A stretch of 64,000 nt of DNA from Numida meleagris. Taxonomy: Eukaryota; Chordata; Aves; Galliformes; Numididae. Both the position numbers and the translations under genes were made by a program. Location: contig NC_034438.1 in the NCBI RefSeq assembly GCF_002078875.1, forward strand, positions 15,857,964-15,921,963, in the 5' to 3' direction. The notes under the pieces were generated by a model, which made no database searches, was not told where the DNA came from, and saw only the letters and a program-made list of their open reading frames with translations. How positions within the stretch are numbered: position 1 is the stretch's first letter; every line of letters starts with the position of its first letter. Positions 10,699 to 18,895 of the stretch are shown piece after piece.

Positions 10699-11236
10699 TG
10701 TTCCACCTCTGTAACCCTCCTCTGGATGCTCTCTCATAGCTCTACATTCTTCTTATATTCTGGCACCCAAACCTGCAAGCAGTGCTGGAGGTGAGGCCGC
10801 AGCAGACAGGGCACAGCAGGACAACCCCTTCCCTAGCCCAGCTGGCAGCACTCGGCCGGATGCATCCTGAGGGACGGCTGGCCCTTCTGGCTGCCAGGAC
10901 ACACTGTGACTCATGGACAACTTTCTGCCAACCAGAACCCCCAGGTCCCTTTCCATGGGGCTGCTTTCCAGCCCCTCATCCCCCAGCCTGTACACAGAGC
11001 CAGGGCTGCCCCATCCCAGCTACAGAACCCAGTTACTTGGTCTGCTTTATGCAGACAGTGACTGCCCTTGCATTTGTCAAGACCTTGGTGCAAGGCCTCT
11101 CTACCCTCAAGGGAGGCAACACTCCTCCCAGTTTAGCATCATCCACAAATTTATTTAATATAACTTTCAGATCTTTATTGGAGTCACTGATGAAAACATT
11201 AAAGAGAACTGGTTCAAAAATGGAGCCATGCAGAGC
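10699..11236 (-). mobile_element. Decayed CR1 ORF2 fragment, minus strand
   Basis: Minus-strand ORF2 blocks are recognisable on the plus strand as CCCTCCTCTGGATGCTCTC, CCAGAACCCCCAGGTCCC, TTTAGCATCATCCACAAA (motif C region, F-V-D-D-A-K-L-G) and GATGAAAACATTAAAGAGAA. Both ends of the element are missing. The conserved order shows this is the RT palm and C-terminal region of an older subfamily. Frames are broken throughout. Confidence 0.87.
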
Positions 11237-11429
11237 CGCAGTAATGGCACATAGGGCAGCTCTCAGGCCATCGCATCCCCATGCCCAGCACAGACACGTT
11301 TCAGTCATCACAGGACCTTCTTATGGTCACGTTGCCATGGCCTTCCGATGCCACGAGCCACATCCCTGATGACCACTACAAATACAGGGACCCTGACTAC
11401 AGAACACCGGTCGTTAACTGACTAGCAAT

Positions 11430-11696
11430 TTGGTGGCACACTTGTGGCCCAAAGGAGCAATTTTGAAAGTCCCTTCCAACCTTTTGTGTTGTCCTTTATG
11501 GAGGAGGATAGATTCTCCTCCACCAAAGAAGCCAAGGCTTCAGAGGAGCAGCAGCAAACCTGAGTCAATTGATGTCAATCCACCTGACAGCAGCGTTGAG
11601 CCCATGGAGGTGGACATCCCTCCAGAGGAAGAACCCATGCAGGTAGACCCACCTCCATCCAGGCAGGGCAGGCACCTCAACATCATGTCTGCCTAG
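11430..11696 (+). CDS. Unrecognised proline-rich open frame
   Basis: An 88-codon frame begins M-V-A-H-L-W and ends M-S-A before TAG. From about residue 27 it becomes proline- and acid-rich: a basic nuclear-localisation-like P-P-P-K-K-P-R-L, a serine-rich stretch, then short repeats K-P-E-S-I-D-V-N-P-P, E-P-M-E-V-D-I-P-P and E-P-M-Q-V-D-P-P-P. The last two are 33 bp apart (11598 and 11631), exactly 11 codons. The first 26 residues may be unrelated, because the composition changes abruptly. I do not recognise the family. It may be an exon or retrocopy fragment; expression is unproven. Confidence 0.3.
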   Translation: MVAHLWPKGAILKVPSNLLCCPLWRRIDSPPPKKPRLQRSSSKPESIDVNPPDSSVEPMEVDIPPEEEPMQVDPPPSRQGRHLNIMSA

Positions 11697-11884
11697 AGAC
11701 ACTGCTACATCCATCAGCAGTGCAGCAGGGGCTCTCAGTTTCAATCTTGGCATTGAGCAGTCACCATCTGCCAGAGAGCCCCTGTGCCTACCGCTGCTCC
11801 CTACCACCCTTTCTTCCCCATCCTCCATCCTCATCCTTCCCCAGGACCTCTCACCTCTTCTTTCCCAAGCTCTGAGGAAAAGGA

Positions 11885-12074
11885 GAGGACTGGGACTGGT
11901 ATCCTCTGAGCTGCTGTGTGGGACAGCAGGAGGAGTCCAGTGGACAGCCCCAAGCTTCCTGCAGCCTCCAGGTGAGCCCTGAGGGCAGGATTGGGACTGG
12001 CGTCCACTGAGCTGCTTTATCAAGACAACAGGAGGAGTACAGCGGATGGCCTCAAGCTCCCTGCGGCCTCCAGG
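11885..12074. repeat. Two-copy 102 bp tandem repeat
   Basis: AGGACTGGGACTGG at 11885 recurs as AGGATTGGGACTGG at 11987. CTGCAGCCTCCAGG ending at 11972 recurs as CTGCGGCCTCCAGG ending at 12074. The shared core includes GAGCTGCT and AGCAGGAGGAGT/AACAGGAGGAGT. The 102 bp period is a multiple of three, as expected of a repeat that once coded for protein, but the frame now contains stops. Confidence 0.75.
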
Positions 12075-12946
12075 CGGTGACAGAGAATCTACAGAGGTAG
12101 CTGTTCCTCTGGAGAAGCAGAGGACTTTAGTTTGGACAGGAAGAAGGGCTGAAGTGCAGCATGACGGTCCATTCCAATTGTTCCATTAGGACTTTTGTTT
12201 CAACATTGGACAATAACCAATTTAAAAGGACAACACAAAATAATAAAAACCTGAGCAATTTTTTAAAAAGCAAAACCAATCCGTGACTCTCCATTTTGGC
12301 ACTTGAGGGTCTGCCTGGGGACTCCTGTGTCCCCTCCTGCTCTCCCCAGTGGGAACGATTCTGGCCCTCAGGGAGAGGGCCCAGCCCAGGACTCAGCACT
12401 GGGGAGGGGCCCAGGCCCATGGCAGCCCAGGGCAGGCTGCAGGCATGGCCTTTACTCAGTGCTGGGCACAGAAGGCTGAGAGGAGACAGAGGGCAGGGAG
12501 AAGCTCCCATCATGGCCTCTGCCCGGCACAGAGCCATGGCCTCTGCATCTCCAGCAGCCTCTGCAGCCATAGGAACAGCTATAGTCAAAGTGCAGCTGGC
12601 TGGGCCTCAGGCTGCAGGGTGGACCCGGCTCTGTCAGCACCCGATACACATGAAAGAATGATTGAATTGACAGTGAAAAAAGTTGAAAAGACCAACAAGA
12701 CTGTTTTTCAATGGTTTTTAGTTAAATGTTGATATTTGCTTAGGCTCACAACATAATATCACATAATATCACATTAACAGCAGTCTCACCTCCTTAACTA
12801 AATGTATCATTTTGATGGTAATAATACTAAACTAGGAGAAATTTACTGTTGAAGACAGTGATTCTTTTTCAGTGCCCATATGACAAGAACTTGCTAAAAT
12901 TTAAAATATCTTAAATTTGCTATATATATATCTATTTGCTCTACAC

Positions 12947-13357
12947 AGAGACAGGCTCTGAGAGTTGGGGCTCTTCAGCCTGAAGAAGAGAAGACTCCAG
13001 GGTGACCTTATAATGGCCTTCCAGTTCCTGAAGGGGGCCTACAGGAAAGGTGGGGAGGGACTTTTTAGAAGGGCAGGTAGCATCAGAACAAAGGGAAATG
13101 GCTTTAAACTGGAAGAGAGTAGATTTAGACTAGATATTAGGAAGAAATTATTTACTGTGAGGGTGGTGAGACACTGGAACAGGCTGATCAGTGATGGTGT
13201 GAATGCCCCCTCCCTGGAGGCATTCCAGACTAGACTGCATGGGACTTTGAGCAACCTGGTCTAGAGGGAGATGTCCCTGCCTATAGCAGGGAGGTTGGAA
13301 CTAGATGATCTTAAAGGTCTCTTCCAATCCAAACCATTTTATTATTCTATGATTCTA
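12947..13357 (+). mobile_element. CR1 retrotransposon 3' part, plus strand
   Basis: The element runs from GAGACAGGCTCTGAGAGTTG to the tail TTATTATTCTATGATTCTATG. It covers the last third of ORF2 and the whole 3' UTR (GGAGGTTGGAACTAGATGATC, CTCTTCCAATCC). Its tail faces the tail of the minus-strand CR1 at 13541. Confidence 0.93.
12965..13264 (+). pseudogene. CR1 ORF2 C-terminal fragment
   Basis: A 99-codon frame starts within L-R-V-M/G-L-F-S-L-K-K-R-R-L and holds [32 protein letters not shown], and A-P-S-L-E-A-F-Q to the natural ORF2 stop after S-N-L-V. The stop codon TAG sits at the place where ORF2 ends in relatives, so the C-terminus itself is intact. The endonuclease and RT domains are absent by 5' truncation. 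Confidence 0.88.
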
Positions 13358-13632
13358 TGAAATATACTATAAATATGTATATATCTAGTAAATATACACA
13401 TACATATACTTGTGTTTCTGTATCATTAGTAATTCCCATCTTTAAACATTGCTTTTAAAGCTACTTGGGACTACATGTTACCAAATAATTCACAGAAAAA
13501 GATTTTTACGTGTGTGTTTAAATTTGAAAATAAATTTGGAAATCATAGAATCATAGAATGGCCTGGGTTGAAAAGGACCTCAAAGATCATTGAGTCTCAA
13601 CCCCCCTGCTAAAAGTGCAGGGTCGCCAACCA

Positions 13633-13941
13633 CTAGACCAGGCTGCCCAGAGCCATGTTCAGTCTGGCCTTGAATGCCTCCAGGGACGGGGCATCCACAA
13701 CCTCCCTGGGCAACCTGTTCCAGTGTGTCACCACCGTCTGTGTGAAAAACTTCCTCCTAATATCTAACCTAAATCTCCCCTGTCTCAGCTTAAAACCGTT
13801 CCCCCTTGTCCTATCGCTATCCACCCTCACAAACAATCGATCCCCCTCCTGTTTATACGCTCCCTTCAAGTATTGGAAGGCCACAACGAGGTCTCCCCGG
13901 AGCCTTCTCTTCTCCAAACTAAACAAGCCCAGTTCCCTCAA
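13633..13941 (-). pseudogene. CR1 ORF2 C-terminus
   Basis: A 102-codon minus-strand frame encodes the ORF2 end: [44 protein letters not shown] and S-L-V then stop. It is separated from the RT frame at 13938-14579 by a small deletion around 13940-13965 that removes part of the block relatives have after [11 protein letters not shown]. Confidence 0.9.
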
Positions 13942-14579
13942 CCTTTCCTCATAGGAGAGGTGATCATCTTGGTCGCCCTCCTCTGCACTCGTTCCAAGAG
14001 CTCCACGTCCTTCTTGTGCTGGGGGCCCCAGGCCTGGACACAGTACTGCAGATGGGGCCTCACAAGAGCCAAGTAGAGGGGGACCACCACCTCCCTCTCC
14101 CTGCTGACCATTCCTCTTTTAATGCAGCCCAGAACATAGTTGGCCTTCCGGGCTGCCAGCGCACACTGCTGGCTCATGTCCAGCTTCTCGTCCACCAGGA
14201 CCCCCAAGTCCCTCTCTGCAGGGCTGCTTTCAAGTACTTCTTCCCCCAGGCTGTATAAATACCTGGGATTGCCCTGGCCCAAGTGCAGCACCTTGCACTT
14301 GGCCTTGTTGAACCTCATTAGGTTCTCGTGGGCCCACTTCTCCAGCCTGTCCAGGTCCCTCTGGATGGCTTCCCTTCCTTCCAATGTATCGACTGCACCG
14401 CTCAGCTTGGTGTCATCTGCAAACTTGCTGAGGGTGCACTCGATTCCGTCGTCTATGTCATTGATAAAGACATTGAAGAGCACCGGTCCCAGGACTGAGC
14501 CTTGGGGGACACCACTCGTGACCGGCCTCCACCCTGACACAGAACCATTGATCACAACCCTTTGGCTGTGACCAGCCAA
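13938..14579 (-). pseudogene. CR1 ORF2 reverse transcriptase, palm onward
   Basis: A 213-codon minus-strand frame carries RT motif B as [11 protein letters not shown], motif C as F-A-D-D-T-K-L-S-G (F-A-D-D at 14412-14423, catalytic aspartates intact), then the conserved [15 protein letters not shown] and R-D-L-G-V-L-V-D blocks and V-R-P-H-L-Q-Y-C. Motif A and everything upstream are lost by 5' truncation. A stop lies just upstream of the first methionine. A deletion near 13940 shifts the frame before the C-terminus, so no functional protein can be made. Confidence 0.92.
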
Positions 14580-14875
14580 CCAGTTCTATACCCACTGAAC
14601 AGTCCATCCTTCAAATCCATACCTCTCCAATTGAGAGAGAAGGATGTGATGAGGGACCCTCAATATATATATAGTCTTTCATTTCTTAAGTAATCCTTTA
14701 CTTAGGATCTGGCCCAGGCTCCTCATATCCTATTTCCTTTTTAAAATATAGATTCTTTCTGGATCACCCCTTCCAAGGTTGAATGTGGTTGTAAAAGCCT
14801 TGTGAGAGCCTTTGGTTTGTTTTGTTGTTGTTGCTGTTGTTTTTTTTTTTTAAAAAAGGATTCTTGGTGCATACT

Positions 14876-15202
14876 TGTCAGCGCTTAGTCCTGTTAGAGA
14901 ATTCTCTCAGTCAGTGTGGCATCAGAATAGTAAGTCCTCTTTATTGTATTTAACATACATCTTATATATCCTCCACTCGTAAGCAGTAAATCCACTCACG
15001 GTTAATTTGCCTTAAGTTCTTCCCAACAACATAGATAACAAACAAAGGGTTCCTCAACTGTCCCAGATGTGACCACATTAGCTGTGCATACTAAAGAAGC
15101 ATTCTGTTTACACTTTAGCCCTGTCTCCAGACTCCGGAGGCCTCATAGCGATAAGATCTACCAGAGTCTGTTGAGCTCCTTGTTGTTACATCTCCCCCCA
15201 CA
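14876..15202 (-). mobile_element. Solo LTR, minus strand, alpharetrovirus-like layout
   Basis: On the minus strand it starts TGTGGGGGGAGATGTAAC (15202) and ends AGCGCTGACA (14876). Exact 6 bp duplications CATACT flank it at 14870-14875 and 15203-15208. A TATATAAG box (14961-14968) is followed about 16 bp later by AATAAA (14940-14945). In avian leukosis-type LTRs the polyadenylation signal also sits between TATA and cap site. The 327 bp length and 6 bp duplication fit an alpharetrovirus/ERVK-like element. No internal viral genes are attached. Confidence 0.9.
14961..14968 (-). promoter_or_regulatory. TATA box of the solo LTR
   Basis: The minus strand reads GGATATATAAG. It is followed by ACAATAAAG, giving a compact TATA plus poly(A)-signal arrangement within the LTR at 14876-15202. 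Confidence 0.65.
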
Positions 15203-15208
15203 CATACT

Positions 15209-16151
15209 TCTTAATTTAATTTGGAATTCTTGGTCATGGAAGAGAATGAGAGCATAGTAGTTGAAATCTATTACATTTGCTATTCTACATAGTACAGTCT
15301 AAAATTTCAGCTGACTCGAAATTACATACCTTATTTTCATTATAAAATAATTTGTGATATTTGTATTTTCACTTGTCATTGTAAAATATCAACAAATAAA
15401 ATAGTTCAATTTGTTATTTATTCTGCATTTTCCATTTTTTTTTTTTTTTGCTGAAAATGTATTTTCTTCTAATAGCCATAATAATCACACTGTTACGTGC
15501 ATTATATACAATCATATAGTTGATACTTATCCAATTAAATGTCTCATTTCTAATGATGTTTGTATAACAAATAATTTCCTAAAATATTACTGATGTCAAA
15601 ATCCCAGCAGAATTTCTGTCAGGAGTCTGCAGTGGAATGTAGTAAAACATACAAGACATGGCTTTTTCACTGTGGATTGAATAATAAGGTCTACCTGAAC
15701 CTGAAAAGGTTTTCTTTGAGGGTGGAATAGTGTATTATAAGTTATGTTACCAATGTGATTTTTTTTCCAAAACCTAAAATCCGAGCATTTAAAGTTGACA
15801 ATCTATTAAAAACAAAGTGACTAGACATAATCCTTGTACAAATTCATCCACTGAAAAAAGCAAATTTGTCTGTTCATGTATTTTGTTTTATTCTAATGCT
15901 TTCACAGAATTATTGTTGTGACATCCATATGCTGTATGCACCAATGAGTATTAACTTCTCCTTTCATTCATTGTTTCAGTAACACTCCTAAAACACCTGT
16001 AAGGGAAAGAAACAATAAGTGATTTCACAAGCAGTTTATAAAATGGTATAAAATAATATTTGATTATCATGATAAATCTACAGGAAAAGTGTGGTAATAA
16101 ATGGTGCAAACTGGTTACAGCTGAAATATTATTCAGTTTCTCATTTGAATC
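15209..16151. other. Unique AT-rich DNA
   Basis: No repeat family or gene is recognised. A T-run lies at about 15432-15449. Confidence 0.5.
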
Positions 16152-16352
16152 TAAGAATTACAGAATCATTTAGATTGGAAAAGACTCACAAAATCGCCAA
16201 CTCCAGCCATCACCTAATACTATCAAGTCCACCACTACAACATGTCCCTAAGTACCACATCCATGCATCTTTCAAATGCTCATTGCACAAACTGAGGCCA
16301 TTTGCTTAAATTCTACCCCTTGGCAACTGAGAAAAGTGATGACACCTGGCCC
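16152..16352 (-). mobile_element. Older CR1, minus strand, 3' half (interrupted)
   Basis: The plus strand reads ACAGAATCATTTAGATTGG, CATCACCTAATACTATCAAG, TCCACCACTACAACATGTCC and ACTGAGGCCATTTGC, the order of an older bird CR1 3' UTR and ORF2 end on the minus strand. It is interrupted by a plus-strand CR1 at 16353-16873 and resumes at 16876. Confidence 0.85.
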
Positions 16353-16873
16353 ACTGCAAACTTCTTTTAGGCAGTCTCACCTCAGGTACTGGGTGCAGTT
16401 CTGGGCACCAAAATGTAAGAAGGATATAAAACTCTAAGAGTGTGTCCAAAGGAAGACCACAAAGATAGTGAAGGGTCTGGAGGGCAAGGTGTGTGAGGAG
16501 CGGCTGAGGTCCCTGGGTGTGTTGGGCCCAGAGCAGACAGGCTGAGGGGAGCCCTCACAACTGCAGCTTCTCACAGGGTGTGGAGGGCAGTGCTGAGCTC
16601 TGCTCTCTGGGGCCCAAGGGGATGGCATGGGGCTGTGTGGGGAGGGTCAGGTGGGGCATAGAGACAGGTTCAGCACCAGAGGGGTGGTCAGACCCTGGAA
16701 CAGGCTGTCCAGGGCAACGGTCACGGCCCCAAGCTGCTGGAGTTTAAATAATGTTTGGGCAATTCTCTCAGACATAGAGTTCAAATTTTGGACGGTCCTG
16801 TGTGGAGCTGGGAGTTGGACTCAATGATTGTGGTGGGTCTCTACCAACTTGGGACATTCTATGATTTTCTGAC
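16353..16873 (+). mobile_element. CR1, plus strand, inserted in older CR1
   Basis: Blocks include CTCACCTCAGGTACTGGGTG, GTGTCCAAAGGAAGACCAC, GTGAGGAGCGGCTGAGG, ACCCTGGAACAGGCTGTCC and the 3' UTR GAGTTGGACTCAATGATTG, ending ACATTCTATGATTTTCTG. The 3' UTR with ACATAGAGTT(C/T)(A/G)AATTT is shared with the CR1 at 33190-34427, so both are one subfamily. Frames are broken. Confidence 0.88.
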
Positions 16874-16875
16874 TG

Positions 16876-16975
16876 CAGGATAAGTAAGGAATTGCAGAGA
16901 GTTATGAGGTCTCCACTCAGCCTCCTGGCCACAAGACTAACCAGACCCAGTTCTCCCAGGATGTTGTGGTGGGTA
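16876..16975 (-). mobile_element. Older CR1, minus strand, continuation
   Basis: GTTATGAGGTCTCCACTCAG, CCTCCTGGCCACAAGACTAAC and CCAGACCCAGTTCTCCCAGG are the next ORF2 blocks expected after 16352 in the minus-strand element, so this is the far side of the insertion. Confidence 0.8.
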
Positions 16976-18793
16976 AATAACATAATATCCACAAATTACA
17001 ATTAAAGCTTAAAGAAAATCAGCCTTCTCCTAGACATGAATAACAAACAGTTTTCATCTTGAGACTTTGCATCCACATTTCAAATTATTTATCCAAACAG
17101 AAACACCGAAAACAAAACAAGAGTAACTGTCCAGGCAAATCTGTATTCTGACCTCTACAAACTGTCTTCTAAACCAATGCCTGTTTGCATAGGAAAGTTG
17201 CTGTAAGCATAGTGATAATTTATTTTAAATTATTTACAGGTTACAAAATATACACAGCACTTACACTCTGTATTATCAAAGGTATTGGAAGCAGCTTATC
17301 CACTTGAATAGAAAGAAAAACTGATATTCATCTGGAGGCAGCAGGCACCAGCTGTCTTGAGAGAAGGTAGTGGGGAATCTGGAAAAAAAAACAACAAAAA
17401 AAAAAAACCAGAAAGGTATATTTATGTAATCCATCATTCCATCAGTCTAAAGGCTTCAAAGAGTTCCTGATATACATTATTTGCTTTTGGCTCAGAAAAA
17501 TATTGAAAGAGTTAACATTTGCTCTCTCTGAATGAATTCAGCCTGTTACACGTGGAAGGGATATAGGTAACTTGGATTTTATTCATACAAAACACTACAG
17601 TTTAGGAAGATATATAATTCTCAGTAGGCTGCAAAACATCCAGTTTTTCAGACAGAGGCTTAAAATGCTGATTAATACAAAAATATGTGTTGTCATATAC
17701 AACGTGACATAATGGAGTTACAACACACAGAATAATTTTAACTCCACATCTGATATATTCTTGCCAAACAAGCTAAACACCATACTGATAAAAATATGGT
17801 AAAACTTATACCTTCTTCTATGGTTGCACAAACTCTATTCCAGCCAGTATAGACTATGCTTTTCAGTCTTTAGCAGAATGACAGAGAAATGTCACCACCC
17901 ATGCAGATGTTCATTAATGCACAGCTAAAGCCATTGCATCGCAGCCTAGAAACAGCACAATGCAAAAATGAGACCTCTCAAAGACTGTGTAATCCAACAA
18001 GCACATCGACGAGGAGCTGTAGTTCAAATAAACAAGTAGTTCATTAGTTTGCTATTGCTGGTCCTAAATGTATAAAACTCTTCAACAAAAAACAAAGCAC
18101 GGTAGTCACAACCTGTTTAGGTCTGCTGAATCCAATCAAAATGGTTCGGAGAGTGCATGTTGGTGCTGTGAGACTGAGGAATGCAAGTGGAGACACAGGA
18201 TCTGAGCAACCCTCCACAGCCTGTTTTGAACCTGCTAATGTGCTCTGGGCACTTAATGGCATCTTATAAAACATCTGGTCTCAAACGCTCAAATATTGAT
18301 TCAGTATATGGAACTCTGGTATTACAGTACCGCTGTTTCTAGGAACAGCTTATATAAACAGATCTGACATGATTGTGCCATATGGCTTTATTTCTGGAGT
18401 GCTTTGACTACATTTTTTAGGGGGAGGGGTGTGATTAATTGGAGTGATTTACAGGTCCTCTCATTTCCTTCAAGGTGGATGATGACTAAGTTGTAAAAGC
18501 CACAAATTTTGGTGTCCAGGTTCATAAGGGTTTGCAGTTAATGGTCAACCAAATGACAAATCTCTGCTGTGCATTCACGTGTGACTCCAGTGAGTGGGTG
18601 ATAACACTTAAATTCTATATAGAGTACAAATGTGCAAGCTGAAAAGGAAGTACGTTTTATAGGTTCTGTGTGCTTTTACCATGCCACATTTGCCACACAT
18701 TAGTGAAGGCAAATAGAGGGAAATGAGATGTTTTGAAGAAACAAATAGGTTGTGGCCCTTTTGCAAACACAAGTAACAGCTTGAATATTGTAC

Positions 18794-18895
18794 CTGTGTA
18801 AAGAATGAAGCTGCAGACTCTGGGTAAGGTTTAAAGTCTAAGGAATTTTGTCCGCTTGAAGGTGCTGTTTGTCCTGACATTCCTTCCTCAGTAGC
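18794..18895 (-). other. Weak candidate internal coding exon
   Basis: On the minus strand, a TTAG acceptor (18896-18897) precedes 102 bp that is open as exactly 34 codons and ends at a CAG|GTACAA donor (18793). The peptide is serine/threonine/glutamine-rich: A-T-E-E-G-M-S-G-Q-T-A-P and L-D-F-K-P-Y-P-E-S-A-A-S-F-F-T-Q. Such composition is typical of disordered regulatory regions. I do not recognise it. Phase is 0/0, which cannot join directly to the candidate at 24706-24850 (ending with two extra bases). Confidence 0.25.

Larger units (their letters stand above)
11237..12660. other. GC-rich block of unknown origin
   Basis: About 1.4 kb with clearly higher GC than its surroundings follows the CR1 fragment at 11236 and ends before AT-rich DNA at about 12660. 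It contains a proline-rich open frame (11430-11696), two copies of a 102 bp tandem unit (11885-12074), and an AATAAAA at about 12240. No CR1 or LTR motifs are visible inside. It could be a decayed retrocopy of a host gene or part of an unrecognised repeat. Confidence 0.45.
13541..14665 (-). mobile_element. CR1 retrotransposon, minus strand, relatively young
   Basis: The element starts with AATCATAGAATCATAGAATGG (tail) and runs through 3' UTR and ORF2 to about 14665. It is among the best-preserved copies: motif C reads F-A-D-D and long frames remain. It is 5'-truncated within the RT palm. Confidence 0.94.

Noticed and set aside
10782..11369. 195-codon plus-strand open frame
   Set aside because: It is mostly the antisense of a minus-strand CR1 ORF2 fragment (10699-11236).
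11565..12588. Two minus-strand open frames of about 152 codons
   Set aside because: Their composition reflects GC-rich DNA with few stops; they oppose the proline-rich frame and show no domain.
14140..14571. 143-codon plus-strand open frame
   Set aside because: It is the antisense of the CR1 reverse transcriptase at 13938-14579.
17241..17375. Possible minus-strand terminal exon after a long poly-T acceptor
   Set aside because: The acceptor tract is part of a simple A-rich run on the plus strand. Its phase could join to 24706-24850, but this would skip the candidate at 18794-18895; too speculative to list as a feature.
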